DNA of 64,000 nt from Rheum nobile (lineage: Eukaryota; Streptophyta; Magnoliopsida; Caryophyllales; Polygonaceae), in assembly GCA_027886185.1 (NCBI GenBank), contig WOAB01000041.1, positions 3,410,001-3,474,000 on the forward strand, in the 5' to 3' direction. The notes beneath the pieces were generated by a model, which worked only from the letters and a program-made list of their open reading frames with translations, was not told the DNA's origin and ran no database searches. Within the stretch, counting starts at the first letter, position 1, and every line of letters begins with the position of its first letter. Made by a program: the position numbers and the translations under genes. Positions 42,536 to 54,390 of the stretch are shown one piece after another.

Positions 42536-43873
42536 CTAAGCATTAGGATCATAGGGTCCATCCGCCTCACGCATCACGTAAAGGCATTGACCCTGACTTC
42601 CAGAAGTCACTGGGGCTTTCCCCTTATTCTGCGCAGTTGTCTGCATCGAAGGATTGGAAGTCTCTGTTGGTTTAAACCTAGGTCTGTTGTTTGGATTAAC
42701 AGACCCCTGTTGTGACTCCACTCCTTTCTGCTTTCCCTGTCGACAGAACCTCTGCATATGCCCTTCCTTACCACAACCAAAACATGCCTTTCTCTCATTC
42801 CGACATGCAAAACTTTTATGCCTAGATGCACCACAATTTTGACACTGAATCACTCTGCTGCTCCAACTTGAGCCCCTGACAGAGTCAGACTGAGTTGTCT
42901 CGGTCTTAGCACGACCAGACTTCTCAAACTTGGTAGGCGATGCCAGTCGTTTGAATGAACCAACCTGGCGATCATGTTGCCCACCCTTTCCCTTAACTTG
43001 ATTCTCCCGCTTATGAGCGGACTCCTCCAGTGTGACTTCCAACTTGTAGGCCGCATCCACGTACTGCTCCAGAGTAGAGCATGTGTGGTACACCATCCAT
43101 GGCTTAATATCTGGGTTCATCCATTCATGGAAGTACCAGATCTTCTGTGTCTCACTGGATATCTCAGGTTCATCATACTGCATCAAATGATTGAATTTAG
43201 TGGCAAGCTCTGTCACCTTCAACCCTTCCGTCTTAGGATACAAGAACTCCTTGTGCTTCTCCTCCCTCATAGCTCGAGAGAAGAAACGATCCGTCATCTT
43301 AGTCTTAAACATTGACCAGGTCAACACCGGGCTATCAGCTAAGCCGGTACTCTCCCACCATTCACAGGCTTCCTCCTTCAACTGTAGAGAAGCTATGTGC
43401 ACTCTCTCCGCTTCAGTGCACTCAACATTACGGAAAAACCTTTCCATATGTGAGAACCAATGAGCCACTCTGATTGGCTCTCCTTTTCCATCATAGCTGT
43501 CAGGTCTCATAGAGTTAATGGCCTTCAGTGCTCGGCCATAATCACCTCTATTCCTGACCGCTCCTTCTTGGTGTTCATAGACAGCTGGCTCCTCATATCT
43601 AGGAACCACTGGAGGAATTGGCACACCTTGTGCCTGTGGTGCGGCAGATTGCCTAGCATCGGCGATTGCTTGCATCACAATTCCCTGAATAGCTGCAACA
43701 GTTGCTGCATCGAGCACTACTGGAGCGTCGGCCTGAGCTTGGCCATTGCCTCCTGGATTATTATTGAAGACAGACTCACGCTCTCCTGATGGGTCTGCAT
43801 CAATCCTCGGGTTTGGTCTGGGGTCATTGCTCAGCCCAGCACCAGCACGGATAACGTTCCTTGTGTTCACCAT
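42536..43873 (-). CDS. Intact gag polyprotein of the long-LTR Ty3/gypsy element, 445 residues
   Basis: The start is ATG 43873 (MVNTRNVIRAGAG). A Pro/Gln-rich N-terminus is followed by the retrotransposon gag domain (VAHWFSHMERFFRNVECTEA, EACEWWESTG, FFSRAMREEKHKEFL, LATKFNHLMQY) and two CX2CX4HX4C zinc knuckles (CQNCGASRHKSFAC, CFGCGKEGHMQRFC). The frame ends with GQCLYVMREADG. It forms the particle and binds element RNA through the knuckles. Being unbroken, it is the one retroelement protein here that could still be made and could serve gag-less relatives, although its own pol is dead. There is no frame continuity into pol. Confidence 0.93.
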   Translation of the reverse strand: MVNTRNVIRAGAGLSNDPRPNPRIDADPSGERESVFNNNPGGNGQAQADAPVVLDAATVAAIQGIVMQAIADARQSAAPQAQGVPIPPVVPRYEEPAVYEHQEGAVRNRGDYGRALKAINSMRPDSYDGKGEPIRVAHWFSHMERFFRNVECTEAERVHIASLQLKEEACEWWESTGLADSPVLTWSMFKTKMTDRFFSRAMREEKHKEFLYPKTEGLKVTELATKFNHLMQYDEPEISSETQKIWYFHEWMNPDIKPWMVYHTCSTLEQYVDAAYKLEVTLEESAHKRENQVKGKGGQHDRQVGSFKRLASPTKFEKSGRAKTETTQSDSVRGSSWSSRVIQCQNCGASRHKSFACRNERKACFGCGKEGHMQRFCRQGKQKGVESQQGSVNPNNRPRFKPTETSNPSMQTTAQNKGKAPVTSGSQGQCLYVMREADGPYDPNA

Positions 43874-44316
43874 CTGTTTACCGATCAAATTCCAAGGATT
43901 TTATCACATTAGTATCATTCTGATATACTTATTGTAATAAAATCAACTTAGAATAGATCAACTTGGTAATTTCTATTGATGAACTCAAACCGAGTAACTA
44001 AGTTCTACAACCTCAAATCATAGCGAGGGAACTGGGAATTCTAGCCTTACTGGAGATGGTAAAACCACCTTGGCTTCTCCCGGATTCCTCTGAAGAGAAC
44101 AGAATGCACCCATATCTAGTGGGGCAACGGGAAAAGAATTATTCTTTCTAGACATAGAAGCAAGCTTACTATATCAGACTGTACAGAAGACATGACTATG
44201 AACGGTTGAAAATGAAAGCACCGTTTTTATTTTTAAACTCAGAGCCTTTTGAAAATACCTTTCAATCGAAAACGAGTAAATGGTTTTCAAATACCCAACC
44301 CGTTTTATAAACTTTA

Positions 44317-44328
44317 GCTCTGATACCA
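44317..44328 (-). other. Primer-binding site, initiator tRNA-Met
   Basis: The minus strand reads TGGTATCAGAGC four bases inside the 5' LTR. Confidence 0.88.
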
Positions 44329-44332
44329 CAAC

Positions 44333-46952
44333 TGTAACACCCCCAAATCTTAACCCATTTGGAAAGATATTACCGCCAGTGACCTCAGTGTTCCTTATCG
44401 AGATCACCCAAGGCTTTACCGTTTTAAATACAATACATGGAATACAATTGATACATAATGATCAAAGTATTCAAATCAAAACATCAATCAAATGAAACAT
44501 GAGTTACGGGATTACATCTCAATCCCGAATAGGACAAACACAGAGTTTAACAAAGTACAGCGGAAGTCTTTAAACAAGGTACAGCGGAAGTCTTTTAAAT
44601 ATATTACAAACAAGGATCTTGACCACAATGGTCATCTCCCAAGGATCTCAACCTGATTAAAAGAAATTATTAAAACATCCAAAAACAACCGTCGTCTTCA
44701 TAGTCAATCTAGTCTCCTCATATCTTCGCTCTATCTGATGTGCCGAATCGAACGGATGACAGCAGCCCACATGCGGAGAACAATGTTCGTGGGTTAGTCT
44801 ACTTGAATAGACTAGCAAGGGTAAAAAGCAGAGTGGTTTGAGTGATCGTAACCGTTTACTATCATTGTCCCTCGAATAATAACCGAAGGGACGATACATA
44901 ACCCAGCACTTTCACGGAATAACAACAAGAGGTATGCACAAGAGAAGATTCTGGAAGACTTAATCTTCATAGAAATCGACCCGAAAGAAGACTCCAAAGG
45001 AAATGAGTCTTTAAGGAAATATGACAAATCTGGAAAGTTTACAGAATCAAACAACAGCGATTAAAAGCTGACTGAGATGCTTCGGCTCACAACCAACCTC
45101 ACCGCTTACAGCGAATCTAGATTGGAAAGAGAACGTACTACATTCAAGTTTGGATCTTACAGAACCACATAACGATGATTTAAAAACTGACTAAGATGTT
45201 TCAGTTCACGACCAACCTCATCGCTTATAGCGAATCCAGATTGGAAAGAGAACGTACTCTGATCAAAAGTCAAGATGAGCTTTCCTAGCTGCACTATTTA
45301 CTTAGCTGCACTACTCGCCGAAGATTTATTAATTAAGTGCTCTCGGGCACCTTATCTTATTAAATTCCAAAACGATTAACACATTGTAAGCTTTTAATTA
45401 TACATGCCCTGTTACACATAACACATATCTAAGGAATGAACTTCTCAGAGTCCAAACCACCACTATCGCTGGGTCTTGCTCGCCCTTTAAAAGAATGAAC
45501 CTCACAGAATTCAAACTTCAACTATCGTTGGGTCTTCATCGCCCTTACAGTTATAAAGGAACGCGTATGGAACTCTCAGGATCCAGGCGTTCCTACAAAT
45601 ACGCGTGCTAACTAACAGTTACAACACAACCACCGAACAGGATAAATCCACATAAATGCTCGCAAGGCGATCACAAGTAATAGCGTCATTCTAACAGATA
45701 TACAACCTATTATATGATTTTCCAAAACAGTTTATAAAACCAATTCCAGACAAACACAATAATCATTCCAAATTATTTACTCAGATAAACAACTGATAAT
45801 TAATGTAAATATGGAACGATGAGCAAGAGCGAACTGCCACTTGCCTGAATCCGCAGAGATTGAACGAAGTCTAACGACGGGATTCTGGGCTCGACACAGA
45901 GACGAATCTGCCAACTCCGGTACCTTCGGATCGACCCATAAAGAAACCCTAAGTTAGATCCAACAAACAACAATACATAAACTATGAAAGGACGAAAGGA
46001 ATCGACGGAAACGAAACCCGAACGAAGGCTATGGAAGCCAACACATCAACCCGGCCAACAACAACTTCACGGCGGGCGCCACAACAATCACGGCGGGCGC
46101 CGCCCAATTCACGGCGGGCGCCACCTCCCACGCGGCGGGCGCCGCCCAACTACGGCGGGCGCCGCTCAACTGCGGCGGGCGTCGCTCCTTGGCCCTTCTT
46201 CACGGCGGCTGGTCACAACATCACGGTGGGTGCCGGGATCTTCACGGCGGGCGCCGTCTCATGCCGGCGGGCGCCGCCTTCGAGCCGGCGGTCGTCGTGA
46301 TCCTCGCGGCGGTCGCCGTCACGAACGAAAACAGAGATACGAGAGGAGAAAACTCACCCTCGACGATCGATTTGGCTCGTCTTTCGCCTTGCTTGGCTTC
46401 TAGGCGTCCGAGAGCCTCCAATGCTCCTCTTGGCCACCGGAAACGACACTAAACGAGCTCCGACGATCCACTAGAGCCTTCCCGAGAGAGCGTTTTGAGA
46501 GCGTTTTTTAGAGACGAGAGCTTGACAGCGCTTTCGCGTTTTTCAGCCCCTTTCACTCTCACCCAATGCTCTCTATTTATAGGCAAAATTAGGGTTGGAA
46601 GGGAGCTTGAGTAATAACCATTGGTTAACCAACTTGTACTTTTGCCTCATGGATAATAGCTCTTGGACAATAACCTTTGGATAAAGAATCTTGTACTATT
46701 GCCCATTAGATAACAACTCTTGGGCAATAAACTTGTACCAATCTTAACCCTCATTAACAAAAGTCATACACGAACGAGTACGAACTTCCAAAACATCTCG
46801 ACTGTATAATTCTTCACTGAGAAAAATATTATAGAGACAGAGCACATTATAGAATGTCTTAAGCTCTCAAAATTAAATCCGACGTACCAAACGGACGTTC
46901 GGGAAAAATCCATAATTCCCAAAATAGCCTTACAAAATTACGGGGTATCACA
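44333..46952 (-). repeat. 5' LTR of the minus-strand element
   Basis: This is the copy of 37243-39872, with the TATA box near 46571-46581, the array at 46066-46320, SL2 near 45678-45712 and an intact SL5 at 44507-44527 (CGGGATT/AATCCCG). Confidence 0.95.
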
Positions 46953-47061
46953 TTTGGGGACGCCACGTGGCGTAATAGGTATTCTACTTTAGTAAATAAA
47001 TAATAGATTATTTCATGGTTTTGTCAGGCAGGGAATTATAGTCTATATTTTATGAGGCCCG

Positions 47062-48374
47062 TTCGGATGAAATAATCCCTTAAGATAAACACTAAGAACA
47101 CATATCCAAGGTAGGATGGATGCTCTAGACGGTCGAGATTAAGGGACAAGGGAAAAGAAAAAGAAAAAAACCGCGATATAGAGGGGATGCGGTGGCAATT
47201 TTGAAATTCCAGATAAAATTAAAACGTGTTGACAGATATGCCCCTCACCTGTAAAACCCCCAAAAAAAGGAAACGGGTCTCAGAAACTCTCCTTAGAGAA
47301 CTCGAAGAGGAGAACTACAAACGACGAACCTCAGAACTACCAATCGATCGAAGAGGAGAACTACAAACGAGCAAATCTATCAAATCCTCTGGAGAACAAC
47401 AATCTTACAAGCCATGACAACGTAAACAACAATCTTACAATCTTACGAGATGAGGAGCGATACAGACTACAGCGACGACGACAGTGGAGGTACGGATATC
47501 AAATTTAGGGTTTCGATTTCACGAAAACACCTAGATTTTTCGATTATAAGTTACATTTACTCAAAATTGAAGGTTTCCTGAGTTTGTTAAATGTTGTTGA
47601 ACAATTTGAAAAACATATCTGGAAGTTAGGGTTTGTTAAATGATCTAGTGAGTTTGATTTCCTTGCCTGAGTTGTAATTCATTTCCCGATGTTAGTTTTC
47701 TGTGTTGGAGGTTCATTTGCTTTTTCTAAAGTTCATTCCTGTGTTATTACAAGGATTATACTGTTGTTGAAGCATTTGGATTGAACAACCATGAAAATTA
47801 GGGATTTGCATACTTAGGTGCATATCAAAAGAAGACTTAGATTTCTAGTGTTGGTGTAGAATTTAGGAGTTTTTGTTGAATATCATGACATCATGTTCAT
47901 ATTAAAGCAAACTTAGGTTCATTATGCTTTCCTTACCTAAGTTGGAATTCATTTCATGAGGTTCATTTTCTGTGTTGGAGGTTCATTTGCTTTTTCTAGA
48001 GTTTGGATTGAACAACCATGGAAATTAGGGATTTGCATACTTATGTGCATATCAAAAGAAGACTTAGATTTCTAGTGTTGGTGCAGAATTTAGGAGTTTT
48101 TGTTGAATATCATGACATCAGGTTCATATTAAAGCAAACTTAGGTTCATTATGCTTTCCTTACCTGAGTTGGAATTCATTTCATGAGGTTCATTTTCTGT
48201 GTTGGAGGTTCATTTGTTTTTTCTAGAATTCATGCATGTGTTATAAAAAGCTTTATACTGTTGTTCAAGCATTTGGATTGAACCGATATTGAAGTTAGAG
48301 ATTTGGATACTTAGGTTCATTTGCTGTGTATGAGGTTCATTTGCTTTTTTTAAAGTTTATTTCATAGTCTGAGA
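47062..48374. repeat. Left inverted arm with a short first exon
   Basis: It holds a plus-strand first exon near 47451-47493 (MRSDTDYSDDDSG, donor G|GTACGG) and intron-like AT-rich DNA with three diverged tandem copies of an about 240-base unit rich in GGTTCATTT. Confidence 0.7.
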
Positions 48375-48514
48375 TTGATCTTACAATTGTGTTGTTTGTC
48401 TTAGCAGGCTATACCAATCGATTCGTGTAGGGTTTTGTTGTTAAATGATGGAACACTCCCAACCGTTGGATAGTGACACGTGGACAGCTACAGTAAGTGC
48501 TCAATGCTTACCTT

Positions 48515-48593
48515 AAAGCACGTGCTCATTTGATCCTCCCTCTTCAATAATATGATATAAAATATAGAGAGAGGATCAAATGAGCACATGCTT
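48515..48593. repeat. Inverted repeat in the fold-back element centre
   Basis: AGCACGTGCTCATTTGATCCTC at about 48516-48538 and its near-complement GAGGATCAAATGAGCACATGCT at 48571-48592 are about 33 bases apart. This may be the end of a smaller nested element or a deletion scar. Confidence 0.5.
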
Positions 48594-48607
48594 TCAATCT
48601 ATTCACA

Positions 48608-49190
48608 CTATTGCACTGCTTGCTCTGTGTTCTCCATCACATAAGCTGACCCTTGTCCCTTTTCTCCCATGCCTCCTTCATTTACAGTGTTTAGTTGCTC
48701 ACTTTCATTACTTAACCCATCCACCTTCTCTTTCTCCACTTCTGCGACTTGTTCTCTTACCTCTGCTTTGTCTCCTAGCACATCAGTGTACTGATTCATA
48801 ATGTTGTTGACATCCTCCCAATTTTGTGTGGCATCCATGCCATGGTTTGCTTTAGAAGTTGAAGCTCCAGCTTGTGAGAAACTTATCTTGTCTTTAGAAG
48901 CATCAACCTTCTCAACTTGCCTCATGCATTTAATAAGTTGTGGATCCCTCCAGAATGGGTGGTCAGCATCATTCCATATCTTGTCGAACTCACCTTGTTC
49001 CTCTTCCAATTTTTTTTCTTCCCAATCAGCGTCTGCGCTATCGTAATCATGCTTCTGACCTTGGGCTCCTCGTTGAACTCAGTAGGCAAATTTTCTACCA
49101 TGTCTGTCAGTTTCAACATTTATGTTGCTACTACAATTTGTTGGTCTGTAAAATTATTCAACCACTCCTGCATACAAGAAAACAATTTTA
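48608..49190 (-). pseudogene. Fragment of the internal gene of the fold-back element
   Basis: After an acceptor-like TATGCAG at 49172 the frame reads EWLNNFTDQQIVVAT then a stop. A second frame (DYDSADADWEEKKLEEEQGEFDKIWNDADHPFW...) stays open to 48608. It is Glu/Asp/Lys-rich and probably coiled. Accessory proteins of ULP1-type Mutator-like elements often have such regions before the protease domain, but no catalytic motif is present. I cannot name the family. Confidence 0.35.
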
Positions 49191-49311
49191 AGTGCTAAAT
49201 AGATGAAATAAAAAAAATAGCATACAATACCATGACACACGAAGGAAATCAACCTAAACCACTTATATTTTTGCTTCTTGATATAATTAGTAAGAAAAAA
49301 AGGTCAACCTC

Positions 49312-50633
49312 AGACTATGAAATAAACTTTAAAAAAAGCAAATGGACCTCATACACAGCAAATGAACCTAAGTATCCAAATCTCTAACTTCAATATCGGT
49401 TCAATCCAAATGCTTGAACAACAGTATAAAGCTTTTTATAACACAGGCATGAATTCTAGAAAAAACAAATGAACCTCCAACACAGAAAATGAACCTCATG
49501 AAATGAATTCCAACTCAGGTAAGGAAAGCATAATGAACCTAAGTTTGCTTTAATATGAACCTGATATCATGATATTCAACAAAAACTCCTAAATTCTGCA
49601 CCAACACTAGAAATCTAAGTCTTCTTTTGATATGCACATAAGTATGCAAATCCCTAATTTCCATGGTTGTTCAATCCAAACTCTAGAAAAAGCAAATGAA
49701 CCTCCAACACAGAAAATGAACCTCATGAAATGAATTCCAACTTAGGTAAGGAAAGCATAATGAACCTAAGTTTGCTTTAATATGAACATGATGTCATGAT
49801 ATTCAACAAAAACTCATAAATTCTACACCAACACTAGAAATCTAAGTCTTCTTTTGATATGCACCTAAGTATGCAAATCCCTAATTTTCATGGTTGTTCA
49901 ATCCAAATGCTTCAACAACAGTTTAATCCTTGTAATAACACAGAAATTAACTTTAGAAAAAGCAAATGAACCTCCAACACAGAAAACTAACATCGGGAAA
50001 TGAATTACAACTCAGGCAAGGAAATCAAACTCACTAGATCATTTAACAAACCCTAACTTCCAGATCTGTTTTTCAAATTGTTCAACAACATTTAACAAAC
50101 TCAGGAAACCTTCAATTTTGAGTAAATGTAACTTATAATCGAAAAATCTAGGTGTTTTCGTGAAATCGAAACCCTAAATTTGATATCCGTACCTCCACTG
50201 TCGTCGTCGATGTAGTCTGTATCGCTCCTCATCTCGTAAGATTGTAAGATTGTTGTTTACGTTGTCATGGCTTGTAAGATTGTTGTTCTTCAGAGGATTT
50301 GATAGATTTGCTCGTTTGTAGTTCTCCTCTTTGATCGATTGGTAGTTCTGAGGTTCGTCGTTTGTAGTTCTCCTCTTTGAGTTCTCTAAGGAGAGTTTCT
50401 GAGACGCGTTTCCTTTTTTGGGGGGTTTTACAGGTGAGGGGCATATCCGTCAACACGTTTTAATTTTATCTGGAATTTCAAAATTGCCACCGCGTCCCAT
50501 CTGTATATCGCGCTTTTTTTCTTTTTCTTTTCCCTTGTCCCTTAATCTCGACCGTCTAGAGGATCCATCCTACGTTGGATATGTGTTCTTAGTATTTATC
50601 TTAAGGGATTATTTCATCCGAACGGGTCTCTAC
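49312..50633. repeat. Right inverted arm with the mirrored first exon
   Basis: It is the reverse complement of the left arm. The mirrored first exon (MRSDTDYIDDDSG, ends near 50192) differs by a Ser-to-Ile change. Confidence 0.7.
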
Positions 50634-50699
50634 TATTGAAAACATCTTGTTTGAAAAAAGGATGCGTATTTTTTTTTTTTTGTATTACATTGTTTCAGA

Positions 50700-52590
50700 T
50701 CATTGTATATTTACATCTATACTAATATAAAAGTTGACATATTGCCCCAATTAATGTTCCCACTTAAAACAATAACAAGTGATTATAAATGTCATATTTA
50801 CTCAAATTAGTTTTGTTAAAAAATAAATCTACTAATATAAATTTTGACATATGTCCCCACTTAACAGAATAGCAAGTGGCAATAAATGTCATATTTACTC
50901 AAATAAATTTTGTTAAAGAAGAAAATATGTAAAATCTATGAAATTTATAATTCTAAAATTAAAAAAATAATTTCATAATTGTATATCTTCATCGTATTTT
51001 TATTGTAGTATATATTAGAGTATATAACCTATAAAAAGTTATATATCTTAATGACGTACTCAAATATAATTTAAAATAAAACACAACATTTTATCCACAT
51101 CTACATACATCACAATAAAATTTACTCTTAAAACTAATATATGTAATTATTATGTTATACAAAAATAATGAAAAAACTTCTGCAAGAGTATAACTGACCA
51201 TCTAATCTAACCTAACTTACATGTACAACTTAGGTTCTTAGGTCATTAAAAAAATGTTTCGAAAAAAAATCTCAACTAGCATCATTAAAAATTCGTCAAA
51301 TATATATGATATATTAATAATTATATAGTAGTAATATTCTATAACTATTGTCTGCATAAAGATGAAATATGAAAAGACAAATTTTAGAAAAATTCCAAAT
51401 CATGTTTAAGACAATACAAATGACATGATAAGCTCTACCCATGTGTTATAACTTTCTAATTACTGAAAGTCTGGAAGTGACTATCTTGGAATCAAAATCT
51501 GTTTATATATATTCCTACAGTAATTTTCTAATTAAAAAAATTAAGTATTCTATCTTCTATACTACATAAAAAGTTATATTTGTTTGTCTCAATAAATACA
51601 TTCAATTTTATAAAATTCTCTCTCTTTCCACCCAAAATCATACAATTAATGCATTTTCATTATTGTTGTTATCCGAATCATAATTTGTATATCTATTCTA
51701 AATATAAAGTAATTGTTTTATTAATAAATGTATATACTCAAAATAAATAAAGGCCATATTCATATAATTAAAAAAAGATCATATATTATTATGTTTATTT
51801 TATTCAAATTTTTGTCATAAAATAAACTATGGTCAAATTTTAAATTTTAGTATATTAATTATATATTATAAAAATTTCACATCTTAATGTTTTATATTAT
51901 AAAACAAAATAAAAATTACTCCTTATTTGAAATACATAACATAAATACTTTAGCAAAATTATTAAAAAATCATCGATGTAATGATAAATCAATTTTTAAG
52001 AAACAAAATCAAATACTTTATTCAATATTAGTCATAATTACAAACTAAATTATCAAATCACAAATCATTAACAAAATAGACCTAAATTTTAGGGGAACAA
52101 ATGATCTCCTATAAATAATAAATAAACACACTAATGCAAACTTATTGTTTATATATTATAAAAATAAAATAATATTATATTTTCGAAGGGATCAACCATC
52201 TAGTTTTGTGTAAAGTATAAATCCGACACTTTTAATTCTTACATGGTCAAAATTGTATTGGCCGATTGTTTTGTCCCAAAAAGTTTTACTTTATACCCAC
52301 ATTTATTGGACAAATATACGTTTATACCGTGTGTAAGATTATTTCTTACACTTTTTTAATTAGTAGAAGGTTAGAATGGTAAATGTAATACCTACAAGGC
52401 TGCAACTCTTCATTACTTTTGCTTTTCTCAAAATAAATTAACTTTTTATTCTCACATCTTCATTCTTCCACCCATCTTCCTCCGTCTTTTGAATTTTTCG
52501 TTTGATCTGCTTGATTTGCCTTGCTCCAATCAATCTCTATCAAGAATACATCATCTTGGTTGCTACTTGTCTGATAATATTCATTTATGC
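50700..52590. other. AT-rich region with Helitron-like 5' ends, no gene
   Basis: TCTATACTAATATAAAAG at about 50718 and a repeat of the following 108 bases (from about 50826) resemble the 5' ends of plant Helitrons. A CTAG near 52200 could be a 3' end, but the usual GC-rich hairpin before it is missing. A second candidate 5' end is at about 51558. No Rep/helicase coding was seen. Confidence 0.3.
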
Positions 52591-52598
52591 CTTACTTC

Positions 52599-52991
52599 TT
52601 AATTAATGCAAATCTGAGACACAGTGAATTTGTTGTGGGCACCGGAGTAGTGAAAGCGTTTTCGGCGACGGGGATATCGTCGGAGAATGGCGTAGGAGAA
52701 GGCAACGAAATGGCCGGAGTAGAGGCAAGCGGCAAGGCCGATGGTGACACGGACGCCAACGCTGGCCATATATTCCTCCAATTTCGAGGCCGATGAGGTC
52801 CTGCGTCCAGCGGATATAGTGGTTGGATGAGACGCCGGAGCAGGAACGGAATCGGCTGACCTTGTCGGAGAACGTGCAAAGGGGGCGGTACGGAGAAGGT
52901 GGCGACGCGGCGGCACGTGGGAGCTTGGTGACGCGGCGGCAGAGGTGGAGGTGAAGCTGGAAAAGGGTGATGATGGGGCTTGGGCATCCAT
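52599..52991 (-). CDS. Unrecognised ORF, 130 codons, Ser/Pro-rich N-terminus
   Basis: The frame MDAQAPSSPFSSFTSTS... begins at ATG 52991. A hydrophobic segment (VTIGLAACLYSGHFVAFSYAIL) lies near residues 80-101 and is followed by Arg-rich sequence. The region is GC-rich against AT-rich flanks, and several frames are open. It may be a captured gene fragment. Flanks share TTGTGTAA-like sequence (about 52206 on plus, 53182 on the complement) that could be worn transposon ends. Confidence 0.3.
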   Translation of the reverse strand: MDAQAPSSPFSSFTSTSAAASPSSHVPPRRHLLRTAPFARSPTRSADSVPAPASHPTTISAGRRTSSASKLEEYMASVGVRVTIGLAACLYSGHFVAFSYAILRRYPRRRKRFHYSGAHNKFTVSQICIN

Positions 52992-53305
52992 GGAAGATTT
53001 GAGTTCTAAATTTGTGAGTTACGAGAAAAGAGGGAGGAGTGAGATAATTGAAAATTCAATTGAGAACTGAAATGACCACAATAGTCATATATTAAAATAT
53101 CATATTTTTATTATTTTAGCATTATTTAAGTTAAAAGTAACAAGTGTATTATATTGATTTGGTTAAATCTTACACTTTTTTACACAAGGTACAAATGTAC
53201 AAGGGTCCACGTTTATTACTCCACTTTCAACTTCTTTCCCTCCCCATATGATTTGTAAACTCAACATCCAATCAATATCACCCACATAACACTTTAACTT
53301 ATAAA

Positions 53306-53887
53306 TAGGGGTAGAAATGGGTCGGGTGATGGATGGGTGGAGCCATTTTATCACCCGATCTGTGGATTAAATCTTCCACTCGACCCACCCGTCACCCGCG
53401 AAACTTTTCACCCATATCCATCCATCCATCATCCAACGGGTAATTCGGGTGGGTCGGGTCATCCGCATAATATTTTATAAATATTTTATAATTATTTAAA
53501 TGTAATAAAATATATGATTAAGTGTAAAAAGTAATTAATTTTCTTCAATATATGAAAATAGTTGTTCTAAATATAGGATTTAATTGATGTTCATATAAAA
53601 TATTCTTAGAATATTCAACTTTTAAACATATAAAAACTAAAATTAACGTCATACATTTTAATAAAATAGAATTAGAACTATAATCGCCGACGGGTGAACG
53701 GATGGGTGGATGAAGTGCGGGTGTTGGATCGGGTGATGAGTGAGATTTACAGCACTCATCACCCACCCGTCATCCGTTTCACCCGACCCACCAACCATCC
53801 ATCATCCAGTTTACTTCGGGTGATCATCCATATATTCGGGTCGAGTTTTCGGATGGATCGGTCATCCACGGGTGATTTTCAGCCCTA
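53306..53887. mobile_element. Non-autonomous hAT element (MITE-like), 582 bp
   Basis: The ends are TAGGGGTAGAAATGGG and, on the complement, TAGGGCTGAAAATCAC. An exact 8-bp target duplication, cttataaa, lies at 53298-53305 and 53888-53895. Sub-terminal regions are filled with inverted GGGTGATGGATGGG/CACCCGT repeats, as in hAT elements. There is no transposase. Confidence 0.92.
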
Positions 53888-54181
53888 CTTATAAAACTAT
53901 TAGATAATAAATATGGATTAATTTAACTTGACGTCTCTAAAGGTCATTTTAGTCTTTTAATTTTCTGCACACCCCTCTCTTATCCTCGTAACTCTCACAA
54001 CCAAATTTATGTCTTCCTCATAACTCTCACATCCAGATTTTAAAAAACCCAAAAAGTTAAGGTGTCACAGGCCTACAACCCACATCCAAGGAATGTCAAG
54101 AATCAGAGCCATCAGTCATGACCAGTGGATTTAACCACTTCCTGCTTCTTGGGCCTGCCGACGACACAAGAAATTCTCTAA

Positions 54182-54380
54182 GACTATCCACAAAGGAGAT
54201 TTTTTTTTTAAATTATAAAAAAGGAAATTAAATAGTTGGGAGAGTTATGTCATAAAAATTAGGTTTTTATTACATTGATTCTTGTGCTAGTTTCTTGGTT
54301 TCTACTTCAAGAAACTAGTACAAGGATGTCATAAAAATTAGGTAAATTTTATGCCACATTTTCTGAATTTGTGGATGCCC
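54182..54380. mobile_element. Tourist-like (PIF/Harbinger) MITE, 199 bp, with an internal hairpin
   Basis: The ends GACTATCCACAAAG and, on the complement, GGGCATCCACAAAT share ATCCACAAA. TAA flanks both sides (54179-54181, 54381-54383). Inside, 54281-54297 and 54308-54324 form a 17-bp hairpin with one mismatch. The direct repeat GTCATAAAAATTAGGT on each side of it suggests a nested insertion or template switch. Confidence 0.75.
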
Positions 54381-54390
54381 TAATCGATCC

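Larger units (their letters stand above)
37243..46952 (-). mobile_element. Long-LTR Ty3/gypsy element with intact gag and decayed pol, 9710 bp
   Basis: LTRs at 37243-39872 (2630 bp) and 44333-46952 (2620 bp) read TGTAACACCCCC...GGGGTATCACA on plus. The target duplication is tttgg (37238-37242, 46953-46957). On the minus strand the order is 5' LTR, primer site (44317-44328), gag (43873-42536), pol remnants and purine tract (39873-39886). Gag is about as long as, and closely similar to, that of the gag-only element. LTR starts and ends, leader and stem-loops are also shared, so this is the autonomous-type relative, itself now inactive. Confidence 0.93.
47062..50633. mobile_element. Fold-back Mutator-like element with about 1.3-kb inverted arms
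   Basis: The arm 47062-48374 is repeated in reverse at 49312-50633, starting near CCCGTTCGGATGAAATAATC on both sides. Long inverted arms holding promoters and first exons are typical of Mutator-like elements. The 937-base centre carries a fragment of one gene (48608-49190, minus). No 9-bp duplication is evident at the borders, so the outer ends are approximate. No transposase is present. Confidence 0.7.

Noticed and set aside
50718..52203. A complete Helitron
   Set aside because: Only the 5'-like end and a CTAG are seen. The 3' hairpin and A|T target context are not convincing, so it is described only as a Helitron-like region.
52599..52991. Second overlapping frame in the same region
   Set aside because: GC bias opens two frames; at most one can be real, and I kept the one with an ATG and a hydrophobic segment at low confidence.
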